DNA from: Priestia megaterium NBRC 15308 = ATCC 14581
GTDB lineage: Bacteria; Bacillota; Bacilli; Bacillales; Bacillaceae_H
Length of the DNA stretch: 64,000 nucleotides
Reading direction: 5' to 3'
Assembly (NCBI RefSeq): GCF_000832985.1
Contig: NZ_CP009920.1
Location: forward strand, 1,612,001-1,676,000
Positions 26,606 to 35,700 of this stretch are shown piece by piece. Every line of letters starts with the position of its first letter. The first letter of the stretch is position 1. A program made the position numbers and the translations under genes. The notes under the pieces are model-generated. The model saw only the letters and a program-made list of their open reading frames with translations. It searched no databases and was not told the origin of the DNA.

Positions 26606-26773
26606 TTATTCATATAGTTCGTTATCACTCTTTGCTTCTGGATTTTCCACTACAGAAGCCATAGCATCGCCAATGACGCCGCTTGAATAAGAATCCATTA
26701 GCTGTCTTGATGTCTCTTTTTCTCCTTCAAAATCATATTCATATACATGCTGCGGATGTTTTTTGTCTTTCAT
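26606..26773 (-). CDS. Small acidic protein (55 residues), unknown function
   Basis: A short open frame encodes a 55-residue hydrophilic, acidic protein: MKDKKHPQHVYEYDFEG at the start, then TSRQLMDSYSSGVIGDAM and a tail rich in E, N and D ending NELYE. I do not recognise the family with certainty. Support comes from AAAGGAG nine to ten bases before the ATG at 26773, normal codon use, and its own place between ald and the argH terminator. Such small acidic proteins are common in Bacillus sporulation or stress regulons, but nothing here proves that. Confidence 0.6.
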   Translation of the reverse strand: MKDKKHPQHVYEYDFEGEKETSRQLMDSYSSGVIGDAMASVVENPEAKSDNELYE

Positions 26774-26890
26774 ATGTCACTTCTCCTTTTTCACTTTATT
26801 TTCTTTACGAATGTAAACTTTACTTCATAATCCCTTACTTGATCTTTTCTATTTTCTTCTTAAATGCTCTAGTTATACCATTTATCTCAC

Positions 26891-26930
26891 ATCAAAAAAC
26901 GCCCGCAGATTTTTCTGCGGACGTTTTGAT
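26891..26930 (-). terminator. Terminator of argGH
   Basis: A long stem ATCAAAA..CG.CCGCAGA with TCTGCGGACGTTTTGAT around TTTT; on the minus strand it ends GTTTTTTG. It lies 8 bases past the argH stop. Confidence 0.85.
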
Positions 26931-26937
26931 AACTTTT

Positions 26938-28326
26938 TTATATCGATGTTTTTTCATGCAATTCATCTTTAGCTAGCTGAATTGCTTTTTTTACTTGTTC
27001 AAATCCTGTTCCTCCCGCGCTATTGCGGCGATTAACAGCTGTTTTTGGACTTAATACATGATAGATGTCTTCCTCGAATAAATCTGACGCTTCCTTATAT
27101 TGTTCAAGCGGCAAATCCATTAGGTAGATATTTTTCTGAATACAAACGAGAACCAGTTTCCCAACCACTTCATGTGCTTCACGAAACGGCATACCTTTTG
27201 AAGCAAGATAGTCAGCTAACTCCGTTGCATTTGAAAAATCTTGTTTCGTAGCTTTTTCCATAACATTTGTTTTTACTGTCATTGTTTCGATCATGCCAGC
27301 AAAAATGGTCAAACATCCTTCAATCGTTGTAACCGTATCGAACATGCCTTCTTTATCTTCTTGCAAGTCTTTGTTGTATGTTAAAGGCGTGCCTTTTAAC
27401 ACAGTCAATAGGCTAAATAAATGACCATATACTCGTCCTGTTTTACCACGAATTAACTCCGCCATATCAGGATTTTTCTTTTGAGGCATAATACTGCTGC
27501 CCGTTGCGTACGTATCATCCATTTCAATAAATTGAAATTCTTGACTAGACCATAAAATTAACTCTTCACAAAAACGAGATAAATGCATCATTAAAATAGA
27601 ACTGTTGCTTAAAAACTCTAAAATAAAGTCACGATCGCTGACAGCATCCATACTGTTTTGATAAATCCCATTAAAGCCTAGAAGCTCAGCGCTATAGTGA
27701 CGATCAATTGGGAATGTTGTACCAGCTAAAGCTCCTGCTCCCAAAGGAGATAAATCAATACGCTTCAGCGATTCTGCATAACGTTCAGCATCGCGCTTGA
27801 ACATTGAAACATAAGCCATTAAATGATGAGCAAAAGAAACCGGCTGCGCGCGCTGCAAATGTGTGTAGCCTGGAAAAATGGTTTCAACATGCTGATCTGC
27901 TTTTGTAAGCAATACATCTTCTAGATTTTCAATCAGACCTACAATTTGCTGAACATGCTTTTTTAAATATAAGTGCATATCTGTAGCAACTTGATCATTA
28001 CGGCTTCGACCCGTATGAAGCTTCCCTCCAACCGGACCAATTTCATCAATTAATAACTTTTCTAAATTCAAATGAATATCTTCATATTGAGCAGAAAATG
28101 TTAATTCTTTCTTCTTAGCTTTTTCAAGCAGTGTTTGAAGGCCTTTTTTAATTTGTGACGCTTCATCTCCAGAAAGAATACTGCATTTCTCAAGCATTGT
28201 TACATGTGCTAAACTGCCTTCAATATCTTCTTCTACAAGATGCTGATCAAATGAAATCGACGCACCGAACTCGTCAATCCATTGTTCAGGGCGTTTCGTA
28301 AAACGCCCTCCCCAAAGTTTGGTCAT
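26938..28326 (-). CDS. argH: Argininosuccinate lyase
   Basis: ArgH splits argininosuccinate into arginine and fumarate, the last step of arginine synthesis. The 462-residue protein carries the fumarase/aspartase superfamily signature [12 protein letters not shown], the H in [12 protein letters not shown] and [13 protein letters not shown]. The open frame runs 57 bases further upstream into argG, but the argG stop overlaps an ATG as ATGA at 28323-28326 with AAGGTGA before it, so MTKLWGGRF is the start. It is translationally coupled to argG; the terminator is at 26891-26930. Confidence 0.96.
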   Translation of the reverse strand: MTKLWGGRFTKRPEQWIDEFGASISFDQHLVEEDIEGSLAHVTMLEKCSILSGDEASQIKKGLQTLLEKAKKKELTFSAQYEDIHLNLEKLLIDEIGPVGGKLHTGRSRNDQVATDMHLYLKKHVQQIVGLIENLEDVLLTKADQHVETIFPGYTHLQRAQPVSFAHHLMAYVSMFKRDAERYAESLKRIDLSPLGAGALAGTTFPIDRHYSAELLGFNGIYQNSMDAVSDRDFILEFLSNSSILMMHLSRFCEELILWSSQEFQFIEMDDTYATGSSIMPQKKNPDMAELIRGKTGRVYGHLFSLLTVLKGTPLTYNKDLQEDKEGMFDTVTTIEGCLTIFAGMIETMTVKTNVMEKATKQDFSNATELADYLASKGMPFREAHEVVGKLVLVCIQKNIYLMDLPLEQYKEASDLFEEDIYHVLSPKTAVNRRNSAGGTGFEQVKKAIQLAKDELHEKTSI

Positions 28327-29531
28327 ACCGTTGTCACCTTCTTTTGATTTACCATGCTGCTCACTTGTGTTGGAAGTCCCCATAATGAGATGAAACCAAC
28401 TGCTGCATTGTGATCAAATTCATCTTCTTTTGTATATGTTGCAAGTTTTTCATTGTATAAAGAATTAGGAGATTTACGTCCCTCTACGATAGCATGCCCT
28501 TTAAATAGTTTTACTCTCACTGTTCCGTTCACATATTGCTGTGTATCTTTTAAGAATGCAAGCAGTGAATTTGTTAATGGAGAGAACCATAAACCTTCAT
28601 AGATAACTTCTGTTAATTTTTTTTCAATCACTGGTTTAAAGTGCGCTACTTCTTTCACTAATGTTAAATCTTCAAGCTCTTTGTGTGCTTTAATTAATGT
28701 CATAGCAGCTGGACACTCATACACTTCACGTGATTTAATTCCCACAAGACGGTTTTCTACATGATCAATACGTCCGACTCCGTGCTTACCTGCAATTTCA
28801 TTCAATTCTAGAATTAACTGAGCTAGCGTGTAAGATTGACCATTTAATGATACTGGAACACCTTCAACGAATTCAATTTCTACTACATCCGCTGTGTCCG
28901 GAGTGTTTTCAAGAGAAGCCGTTAGGTCATATGCTTCTTCAGGTGGAGCTGCCCAAGGATCTTCAAGAACGCCACACTCGTTACTTCTTCCCCACAAGTT
29001 TTGGTCAATTGAAAATGGGCTGTCTAAGTTAATTGGAATTGGAATATTCTTTTCTTTTGCATACTCGATTTCTTCTTCACGAGACCATTTCCAATCACGA
29101 ACAGGAGCTAAAACTTCTAAGTGTGGATTTAATGCTTTAATTGATACTTCGAAACGCACTTGGTCATTTCCTTTTCCCGTACATCCATGTGCGACAGCTA
29201 CTGCATTTTCTTGCTCTGCTACTTCTACAAGCTTTTTAGCGATTAGCGGTCTAGATAGTGCAGATACTAATGGATATTTTCCTTCATATAATGTGTGTGC
29301 TTGAAGTGCTGCTAACGCAAATGTATTGGCATATTCTTCTTTTGCATCAATCACATATGATGATACTGCTCCAACTGTTAATGCTTTTTCTTTAACGAAT
29401 TTTAAATCTTTTCCTTCGCCTACATCTAAACAGCAAGCTACCACATCGTACCCTTTTTCCTGTAACCATTTAATTGCAACTGATGTATCTAAACCTCCGG
29501 AATATGCTAAAACAACTTTTGGATTACTCAT
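28323..29531 (-). CDS. argG: Argininosuccinate synthase
   Basis: ArgG joins citrulline and aspartate using ATP to form argininosuccinate. The 402-residue product has the PP-loop [15 protein letters not shown] at its N-terminus, [13 protein letters not shown] and [13 protein letters not shown], all normal for the family. It leads argGH, with a ribosome site TAGGAGGAATAG before the ATG. The upstream region contains three matches to the ARG box (29574-29591, 29627-29644, 29647-29664), so repression by an ArgR/AhrC-type regulator is expected. Confidence 0.97.
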   Translation of the reverse strand: MSNPKVVLAYSGGLDTSVAIKWLQEKGYDVVACCLDVGEGKDLKFVKEKALTVGAVSSYVIDAKEEYANTFALAALQAHTLYEGKYPLVSALSRPLIAKKLVEVAEQENAVAVAHGCTGKGNDQVRFEVSIKALNPHLEVLAPVRDWKWSREEEIEYAKEKNIPIPINLDSPFSIDQNLWGRSNECGVLEDPWAAPPEEAYDLTASLENTPDTADVVEIEFVEGVPVSLNGQSYTLAQLILELNEIAGKHGVGRIDHVENRLVGIKSREVYECPAAMTLIKAHKELEDLTLVKEVAHFKPVIEKKLTEVIYEGLWFSPLTNSLLAFLKDTQQYVNGTVRVKLFKGHAIVEGRKSPNSLYNEKLATYTKEDEFDHNAAVGFISLWGLPTQVSSMVNQKKVTTV

Positions 29532-29573
29532 TATCTATTCCTCCTACAAATTATATATATATTAATACAACCG

Positions 29574-29591
29574 TTTTAATTTTTATTCATT
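29574..29591 (-). promoter_or_regulatory. ARG box 1 (promoter-proximal to argG)
   Basis: The minus strand reads AATGAATAAAAATTAAAA, matching 10 of 12 fixed positions of TNTGNATWWWWATNCANA. It lies in the leader, about 45 bases before argG. Confidence 0.6.
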
Positions 29592-29626
29592 TAATCTACT
29601 ATTACTTTAACAACTTTTTAATCTAT

Positions 29627-29664
29627 TTTCAATAGTTATTCAAAAAAAAGTATATAAATTCACA
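29627..29664 (-). promoter_or_regulatory. Pair of ARG boxes upstream of argG
   Basis: Two adjacent boxes, TTTGAATAACTATTGAAA (29627-29644) and TGTGAATTTATATACTTT (29647-29664) on the minus strand, each match 10 of 12 fixed ARG-box positions. They are 2 bases apart, the geometry typical of ArgR hexamer sites. A possible promoter TTGAAA-N17-TAAAGT overlaps the first of them. Confidence 0.65.
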
Positions 29665-29845
29665 TTTATTTTAATTTAATAGGGTAAAATCTCTTAAAAT
29701 ACTGTAAAAATAGACATGAATGAATATGCCTTTCTTACATACTGTGTATATTTATATGCATAAATCAAGTATAAATGATTCATTTTTCACTTACAGTAGC
29801 TTTGGCTTTTGTCATTGTATAAAATGGAAGGGAAGAGGTGAAAAA

Positions 29846-30160
29846 ATGGAGCACTTTTTTACTTATGACAACAGACTCGGTATAAAAATTCCTGCTCTCG
29901 AAAGAGAATGGACATTCTATTCTGAAAAAGTTCAGCAGGATATCCTCCTAACATGGGAATCCATTCGGGGGCAGATTCCAGACAAAATTCAATCTTTAGA
30001 AAAGAGTATTAATCAAAAACAAGCGGCGTTAGAAGATGAGACTAATTTTATCCGCTCCTGTGAATTAAATAGCGAGATAGGAGAACTTGCTTCTATTATT
30101 AATGATTTGTGGATTTGGTATCGAACAAATGAGGAAATATCAAAAGAAGTTCACGGATAG
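29846..30160 (+). CDS. Conserved hypothetical coiled-coil protein (104 residues)
   Basis: The 104-residue protein starts MEHFFTYDNRLGIKIPALERE and has a helical, charged middle (about 45-80, IQSLEKSINQKQAALEDE) likely to form a short coiled coil, then SEIGELASIINDLWIWYR. I do not recognise a functional family, though the pattern seems conserved in Bacillus. The frame is open 126 bases further upstream, but AGAGGTG sits properly before the ATG at 29846. It is divergent from argG and converges on an EcsC-type gene with a shared terminator. Confidence 0.65.
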   Translation: MEHFFTYDNRLGIKIPALEREWTFYSEKVQQDILLTWESIRGQIPDKIQSLEKSINQKQAALEDETNFIRSCELNSEIGELASIINDLWIWYRTNEEISKEVHG

Positions 30161-30164
30161 ACAA

Positions 30165-30203
30165 AAAAACGAGTCTCATGAAAAATTAATGAGACTCGTT
30201 TTT
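30165..30203. terminator. Bidirectional terminator between convergent genes
   Basis: AAAAACGAGTCTCAT pairs perfectly with ATGAGACTCGTTTTT around a 9-base loop, directly between the two stop codons. Confidence 0.88.
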
Positions 30204-31031
30204 CTTATCCAGCAAATAGCGGTATTGGTAAAAGCGCTTCGCATAATCTGTCACTTGTTTGGCCATTCGATAATTCATCCCTCCGCCAACCATCATACTC
30301 ACAATTGGCAAACGATTATAAACTTTTCGCTTCGCAGCAAATATAGCTAGCGTTTTCCCAATTTGTACAACGATTTTTTGCAGCCACGTTTTATCTACAA
30401 TTTGATCAACACCTTCATAAAAATACGGGTCAAATTCTTGGCTTAACTCACCCTTTAATTGATGCCACCCCTCAGCCTGAAGGTGTCTAGGTAACGTTGC
30501 TGCATGGAACACTTTTAGCGTTAGCATAAGCTCTGAAGGAGTCTGGATATGATAGCCGTAGCTCATTGCTGCCTGTTGCACCGCTTGAATATTCATGCAT
30601 AAAACAGCAGGTATATCAATACCGACTAGCAGCGATTGTCCCGTTCCTGAAAGTGCTCCTTGACTCAGCGCATACAACCGAAGCTTGGCCATTTGCTGTT
30701 CGCATATATAAGAAAGCTGATCTACTTGAAGGGAATTCATTTCTGACAGCTCTGTGATATCCTCTTTGAATACACGAGCGGTTTCAATAATTCGTTTTGT
30801 CGCTTGAGTTTGCATTTCCGTACCTTGAATTAATGCGGTTAACTGAAAGAGTCCTTCATCAATTTTATGTAAATAGGTCTCACGAACAGAAGCTGGAATT
30901 AAGTTAAGCCCTTTTTCTAACCACTCTTCGTACAATAACTCCATCTCAGTTGCTTCTACACTCTGTAAGCTCTCTTCCCATTTATAGATTTCTTCTAAAA
31001 GCTGTTCTTCGCGATTCGTTAGTATCATCAT
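30186..31031 (-). CDS. EcsC-family protein
   Basis: This 281-residue protein fits the EcsC family: a helical N-terminus, then GALSGTGQSLLVGIDIPAVLCMNIQAVQQAAMSYGY (read in pieces), the DIP motif, and a C-terminal glycine-rich segment LPIVSMMVGGGMNYRMAKQV followed by YAKRFYQYRYL. EcsC is associated with the EcsAB ABC transporter in B. subtilis, but EcsC paralogues such as this are scattered and of unknown role. Two consecutive ATGs are possible; the second spaces better from AAAGGGTGA. It stands alone between convergent neighbours. Confidence 0.8.
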   Translation of the reverse strand: MMILTNREEQLLEEIYKWEESLQSVEATEMELLYEEWLEKGLNLIPASVRETYLHKIDEGLFQLTALIQGTEMQTQATKRIIETARVFKEDITELSEMNSLQVDQLSYICEQQMAKLRLYALSQGALSGTGQSLLVGIDIPAVLCMNIQAVQQAAMSYGYHIQTPSELMLTLKVFHAATLPRHLQAEGWHQLKGELSQEFDPYFYEGVDQIVDKTWLQKIVVQIGKTLAIFAAKRKVYNRLPIVSMMVGGGMNYRMAKQVTDYAKRFYQYRYLLDKKNESH

Positions 31032-31161
31032 GTCACCCTTTCAAGAAATAAGTAGTTTTATTTTTATTATAACAAATAATGCATCCGTTACATTTTGCTT
31101 CCTATATTATTTCTTTCTTCTATACGTTGTAAACCTTCTTTCAATCGTCAGCTACTTACGC

Positions 31162-31204
31162 TATATAAAAAAGCTGATTTCCTAACAAGGAAATCAGCTT
31201 TTCG
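31162..31204 (-). terminator. Terminator of ackA
   Basis: AAAAGCTGATTTCC pairs perfectly with GGAAATCAGCTTTT around a 6-base loop; the minus strand continues TTTTTTATATAG. Confidence 0.85.
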
Positions 31205-31259
31205 TTAGTTCGCCTGACAATTTATGAGAATTCATGCATTGAAGAGGCACTTTATGAAC

Positions 31260-32450
31260 TTAAATATTCGCTAAACGAGTAACGTCACGTGCAATCATAA
31301 CTTCTTCGTCTGTAGGAATAACCATAACTTTAACTGGAGAATGAGGGTAGCTAATAAATGCTTCTTCTCCTTGTACACTATTTAAAGCTGGATCCCAATA
31401 AACGCCCATGAACTCTAAACCGCGAAGAACGCGAGCACGTACAACATCACTGTTTTCTCCAATACCTGCTGTGAAGATGATTGCATCTACACCAGACATA
31501 CGAGCAGCATAAGAACCGATATATTTATGAATACGGCTAGCAAATACTTCAAGTGCTGTTTCAGCGCGTTCATTGCCTTCAGCGCTTGCTTTGATTAGAT
31601 CGCGTAGGTCACTAGAAATACCAGATACACCTAAAAGACCACTTTCTTTATTTAATACATTTAATACTTCGTCAGCAGTTTTTCCTGTTTTCTCCATAAT
31701 AAATGGAATTAATGCAGGGTCAATGTTACCTGAACGAGTTCCCATTGCTACACCAGCTAATGGCGTGAAGCCCATTGATGTATCAATTGACTTGCCGCCT
31801 TCAATTGCAGCGATACTTGCACCGTTACCTAAGTGACAAGAAATTAAGCGCAATTGTTCGATCGGACGGCCAAGAAGCTCAGCTGCACGCTCAGAAACAT
31901 ATTTATGAGATGTGCCGTGGAAACCGTATTTACGAACGCCATACTTTTCATAGTACTCGTACGGTAAGCTGTACAAGAATGATTTTTCTGGCATTGTTTG
32001 ATGGAATGCTGTATCGAAAACTGCTACAGCTGGAACATTTGGAAGAATATCTTGGAACGCTTTAATTCCCACAATGTTTGCTGGGTTGTGAAGCGGTGCT
32101 AAATCAGATAAAGCTTCAATTTCCGCTAGTGTTTCATCTGTGATTAAAACAGAATCAGCAAATTTCTCTCCGCCGTGTACTACACGGTGACCTACACCAG
32201 TGATTTCATCGTATGATTGAATGATGTTTTGAGAAAGTAACTTTTCAACTAAAATTTTAACTGCAACAGCATGGTCAGGGATTTCTGTAATATCCGTTTG
32301 TTTTTCACCATTTACCGAGATCGTGAAAACAGCGTTATCTAAACCAATTCGTTCTACTAAACCTTTTGTTAATACCGTCTCACTTGGCATTTCAAATAAT
32401 TGAAACTTAAGTGAAGAACTGCCGGCGTTGATTGCCATGATTTTTGACAT
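31260..32450 (-). CDS. ackA: Acetate kinase
   Basis: Acetate kinase makes ATP and acetate from acetyl phosphate in overflow metabolism. The 396-residue protein has [14 protein letters not shown] at the N-terminus, VVHGGEKF, the catalytic Asp in VFDTAFH, and the two family signatures [10 protein letters not shown] and [13 protein letters not shown]. It lies downstream of ytxK on the same strand, as in B. subtilis. The upstream gap holds a cre with one mismatch at 32604-32618; in B. subtilis CcpA activates ackA from an upstream cre. A strong terminator follows. Confidence 0.97.
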   Translation of the reverse strand: MSKIMAINAGSSSLKFQLFEMPSETVLTKGLVERIGLDNAVFTISVNGEKQTDITEIPDHAVAVKILVEKLLSQNIIQSYDEITGVGHRVVHGGEKFADSVLITDETLAEIEALSDLAPLHNPANIVGIKAFQDILPNVPAVAVFDTAFHQTMPEKSFLYSLPYEYYEKYGVRKYGFHGTSHKYVSERAAELLGRPIEQLRLISCHLGNGASIAAIEGGKSIDTSMGFTPLAGVAMGTRSGNIDPALIPFIMEKTGKTADEVLNVLNKESGLLGVSGISSDLRDLIKASAEGNERAETALEVFASRIHKYIGSYAARMSGVDAIIFTAGIGENSDVVRARVLRGLEFMGVYWDPALNSVQGEEAFISYPHSPVKVMVIPTDEEVMIARDVTRLANI

Positions 32451-32603
32451 AAAAAAACAGCTCCTTCTTTATTATACGTGCATCATAAACATAACGAACA
32501 GAACATAAAAGTGTAATCTCTACAATATTCTATGCATTTCGACACGATTTCTATCCTTATTCATTTAATCATTCACGACAATAGATTTCAAGAGCTATAC
32601 ACC

Positions 32604-32618
32604 ATGAAAACGCTACCG
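32604..32618 (+). promoter_or_regulatory. cre site upstream of ackA
   Basis: ATGAAAACGCTACCG matches the cre consensus WTGNAANCGNWWNCA at all fixed positions but the last. It lies about 155 bases before ackA, consistent with CcpA activation from upstream of the promoter. Confidence 0.6.
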
Positions 32619-32646
32619 GAAAATATTCATTATTTTCGAAAAAGAC

Positions 32647-33639
32647 TTACTTTTTATTCACTCGGAACCATTGGTCCATTTGAGCCATAATATCACTCAT
32701 TGCTTCCCGATTACTGAACTTCGGCAAATTCACAAGCAGCGCGTTCTCAGGTGCTGTTACTCCTTCTCCCTGCTTTTGAAGAACCATAATACTTTTAGCA
32801 GCCTGCTCTTGTTTGAACATTGAAAGTGGCAGCTGAATAATCCCTTGCACGATTGCTTCCTCTTTTAGCAACGGCTGTAATAAATGAGACTGTTCAGATT
32901 CAAACAAGTTATTTGGAATAAGGGCTACTACGTATCCTCCATCTTTTACATGACGCAAGCTTTGTTCAATAAATAAGTGATGAGCATAGGTGTGACCTTC
33001 TTCAGCTCTTACCTTATACTCTTTTACCCCTTCGTCGTTTGGATAATAACCAACCGGAAGGTCACAGACAACTAAATCAACAGGATCAATAAAAAGCGGC
33101 TGTAAGCTGTCTTGATTGAATAATTGAACGCCGTGCTTCTGTAAATTTGCATTTACATATGTTAATTGAAGTAATAAATCATCCACGTCTACACCGTATA
33201 CGTGTTCAATTGACGCAGCGTGTGTGTTTAAAATGGTTGTTAATAAGTTCCCTGCTCCTACTGCGGGATCTAAAAGCGTATATTTATCTTTTCCTGCCAT
33301 GAACTTTCCAACTAGATAGCTGACAAATAGTCCTACAGCATCAGGCGTCATTTGGTGGTTAGGCTGAACTGCTTCTTTCATGCCTTTTAAAATAGCTAGC
33401 TGATACGCTTTTCGAATCGTTTCTTTTTCAAAATGATCAAGCGTGATTGAATCGTATTCTTTTTTTAAACGTTTTTTAGTTACCTCATCTAGCTCTTCTT
33501 GTAAAATAGTTCCTTGAAACAAATTTTCTCCCGTTTCAGCTACTGCTTCTAAATATACGCAGTTTAGTTCTTTTCTTAAAATAATAGCTGTTTGATCAAT
33601 TACACCAAATAGCTTTTCCATACTAGCTAACTGACTCAT
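32647..33639 (-). CDS. ytxK: YtxK, methyltransferase-like protein
   Basis: The 330-residue protein has an N-6 adenine methyltransferase-like core: the SAM-binding motif LLDPAVGAGNLLTT (about 115-128), VYGVDVDDLLLQL and the motif IV position in VDLVVCDLPVGYYP. True N6-methylases have [DNS]PP[YF] there, so here the catalytic motif is altered (DLPV), as I recall for B. subtilis YtxK. A DNA-methylase function is therefore doubtful. The start was moved 66 bases inside the open frame to the ATG at 33639 behind AGGAGGCAGAAT. It is upstream of ackA. Confidence 0.85.
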   Translation of the reverse strand: MSQLASMEKLFGVIDQTAIILRKELNCVYLEAVAETGENLFQGTILQEELDEVTKKRLKKEYDSITLDHFEKETIRKAYQLAILKGMKEAVQPNHQMTPDAVGLFVSYLVGKFMAGKDKYTLLDPAVGAGNLLTTILNTHAASIEHVYGVDVDDLLLQLTYVNANLQKHGVQLFNQDSLQPLFIDPVDLVVCDLPVGYYPNDEGVKEYKVRAEEGHTYAHHLFIEQSLRHVKDGGYVVALIPNNLFESEQSHLLQPLLKEEAIVQGIIQLPLSMFKQEQAAKSIMVLQKQGEGVTAPENALLVNLPKFSNREAMSDIMAQMDQWFRVNKK

Positions 33640-33734
33640 ATTCTGCCTCCTGTGTAATGAAATAATATCTATATAAATGAGTAAACGTCCTATTTGGAAC
33701 ATCATATTTTATCATAAAAACTTCTTAAAACACA

Positions 33735-33767
33735 AAGAAGGCGAAAAACATTGTTTTCCGCCTTCTG
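33735..33767 (-). terminator. Terminator of tpx
   Basis: AGAAGGCGGAAAACA pairs with TGTTTTTCGCCTTCT (one bulge) on the minus strand, followed by TTGTGTTTTAAG. Confidence 0.7.
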
Positions 33768-33786
33768 CCGAACGCCACTGACAATC

Positions 33787-34281
33787 TTACTTAGCTGTTT
33801 TAGCTGCTTCGATTGCCGCTTCGTAGTTCGGATGCTCAGTTACTTCTGGTAAGTACTCAACATACGTTACGTTGTCATTTGAGTCTACTACAAAGATTGA
33901 ACGAGCTAATAAGCGTAATTCTTGAATAGCTACACCATATGCTTCTCCGAAAGATAAGTCGCGGTGGTCAGATAAAGTTTGAACATTATCAATGCCATTA
34001 GCACCGCACCAGCGCTTTTGAGCAAAAGGTAAATCTACGCTTACTGTTAATACTTTTACGTTATCTAATTTAGCTGCTTCTTCGTTGAAGCGGCGAGTTT
34101 GCGCATCACAAACTCCAGTATCAATAGAAGGAACTACACTGATTAGGCGAACAGAACCCTTTGTGCTGTCAAGCGTTACTTCTGATAAATCATTTGCTAA
34201 AACCGTAAAGTTTGGCGCCTTGTCTCCAACCTTCACTTGATTTCCTAATAATGTTACATCGTTACCTTTAAATTTAGTCAC
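33787..34281 (-). CDS. tpx: Thiol peroxidase (atypical 2-Cys peroxiredoxin)
   Basis: Tpx reduces hydrogen peroxide and organic peroxides using thioredoxin. The 164-residue protein has the Tpx signature [16 protein letters not shown] with the peroxidatic Cys and RWCGANGID with the resolving Cys, and the C-terminal [10 protein letters not shown] and LARSIFVVD stretches. The open frame extends 22 codons further, but AAAGGAGG followed by the GTG at 34281 matches the normal N-terminus ([13 protein letters not shown]). It is separated from gerW by a strong terminator, so it is likely monocistronic. Confidence 0.95.
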   Translation of the reverse strand: MTKFKGNDVTLLGNQVKVGDKAPNFTVLANDLSEVTLDSTKGSVRLISVVPSIDTGVCDAQTRRFNEEAAKLDNVKVLTVSVDLPFAQKRWCGANGIDNVQTLSDHRDLSFGEAYGVAIQELRLLARSIFVVDSNDNVTYVEYLPEVTEHPNYEAAIEAAKTAK

Positions 34282-34393
34282 GAATAATTCCTCCTTTAAA
34301 TAAGTATGTACACTGTTCATATTAGCTTGTCTGTCTCTATATTGCAATTAAATGACATACAAAACATGGAGCTGTATCCTAAAAAATAAGCGC

Positions 34394-34445
34394 AATAAAA
34401 AAAGACTTTGCCTGCTTCTTTTACGATTTAAAGAAGCAGGCAAAG
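34394..34445 (-). terminator. Terminator of ytfI-gerW
   Basis: CTTTGCCTGCTTCTTT pairs perfectly with its complement around an 8-base loop; the minus strand then reads TCTTTTTTTATTG. Confidence 0.88.
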
Positions 34446-34458
34446 CTTTATATTATTT

Positions 34459-34926
34459 CTACAAATTAAAATCATTTGAACTGTCATGATGCTGATTTTG
34501 TTGATTGTGCTGATCCTGCTGATGATTGTTCCGCTTGAACATTTGCTGCACGCGTTCAATTGCTTGAGGTGCTGTATCTAGAATCTTTTCATATAAATGT
34601 GTACTTTCGTTAAGGTGAAGCATTTTAATTCCGCTTCCACTCACAATTAAAAAGGCGATGGGCGTAATTGATACACCGCCACCGCTTCCTCCGCCAAACG
34701 GATGACTTGATTCTTGCTGATGCTGTCCTGGAGAAGATGGTGCATGTCCTTCTACTCCAAACTCGCTTCCGCCCGCTGCAAAACCAAACCCTACTTTTGA
34801 GACAGTTAAAATAACACTGCCATCAGGTGTTTCTACAGGATCACCAATGATTGTATTAACATCAATCATTTCCTTTAAATTTTCCATAGCTGTCGACATT
34901 AAACTTTTAATTGGATGTTCTGCCAT
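34459..34926 (-). CDS. gerW: Spore protein GerW (YtfJ)
   Basis: The 155-residue protein opens MAEHPIKSLMSTAMENLKEMIDVN (in pieces) and contains VGDPVETPDGSVIL and the Gly/Ser-rich FGGGSGGGVSITP stretch, as in B. subtilis YtfJ/GerW, a forespore-made protein needed for normal germination with alanine. The C-terminus is a His/Gln/Asn-rich tail (HQQDQHNQQNQHH), a low-complexity feature. It follows ytfI by 13 bases in an apparent two-gene operon and is ended by a strong terminator. Confidence 0.9.
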   Translation of the reverse strand: MAEHPIKSLMSTAMENLKEMIDVNTIIGDPVETPDGSVILTVSKVGFGFAAGGSEFGVEGHAPSSPGQHQQESSHPFGGGSGGGVSITPIAFLIVSGSGIKMLHLNESTHLYEKILDTAPQAIERVQQMFKRNNHQQDQHNQQNQHHDSSNDFNL

Positions 34927-34939
34927 TAAGATAACCTCC

Positions 34940-35647
34940 TTATGTTTTCACAGAGTGTGTCTTGTTCTTATTTGACGACTTCCATCTTTTGCGACGCTTT
35001 TTGGACGTATGCCGCCAGTATCTCAAGGTCCGTAAACCTACTAGAATAGCTTGACCAACTCGAAAAGAAATTATGCACTCAAATACCGTTTCTGACCAAA
35101 GATGTTGAAATACAGGAGTAACGCTCATGACAGGCATATCTTTTAATTTCATATAACGGCTGATTATAACAACTATGCCCCCCTTTGCAGACCACACAGC
35201 CCCGGTAAGGATGCCTGTTAACGCAGCGTCACCTAAGCCGAAACGGCTGTGCCATCTAATATCACTTACCGTCACTTTCTGTAAGAAACGACGAAAAATT
35301 TTATGAAAACCGACTACCTGTTCAAGGAATTGCTTCGCATTTTCTAACATGCTTAGCCCGTCTTCTACAGAATAATCACTCCATGAATTCTCGTCTTCTT
35401 TTCCTTGATCACCCATTCCTTTCTTCTTTTCCACAAGCAAACGAGGAGAATCTTTTTTCACTTTCACTACCGGAATTTCATATGTATAGCGAATAAGACC
35501 AAACCAAGCCCTGAGTCTCACTCTATAATAATCGTTATCTCGGACATGGTGAAGATCTACAAACAGCGTGATTTTTGTCCATATAATAAGTATAATAACA
35601 ATTAAAAGTGCTAGCAATATCCATAAAAGCCATAGCACATCCTTCAC
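34940..35647 (-). CDS. ytfI: DUF2953 membrane protein YtfI
   Basis: This is a 235-residue protein with one N-terminal membrane helix (about 4-25), a region containing RYTYEIPVVKV, a charged stretch EKKKGMGDQGKEDEN, and a C-terminal half with RWHSRFGLGDAALTGILTGAVW, the DUF2953 signature. The tail is very basic (SKKRRKRWKSSNKNK). B. subtilis YtfI precedes ytfJ in the same order and is part of a sporulation operon. Its promoter must lie in or near repeat copy 2, which begins about 50 bases upstream. Confidence 0.85.
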   Translation of the reverse strand: MKDVLWLLWILLALLIVIILIIWTKITLFVDLHHVRDNDYYRVRLRAWFGLIRYTYEIPVVKVKKDSPRLLVEKKKGMGDQGKEDENSWSDYSVEDGLSMLENAKQFLEQVVGFHKIFRRFLQKVTVSDIRWHSRFGLGDAALTGILTGAVWSAKGGIVVIISRYMKLKDMPVMSVTPVFQHLWSETVFECIISFRVGQAILVGLRTLRYWRHTSKKRRKRWKSSNKNKTHSVKT

Positions 35648-35700
35648 TCCTTCTTAGCTTCACATTATCTCCAAAACACAGAATATTAAACCTTATGGAA

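Noticed and set aside
26683-26976. 97-codon plus-strand frame near ald
   Set aside because: It overlaps the better-supported 55-codon minus-strand gene and the argGH terminator, and has no ribosome site.
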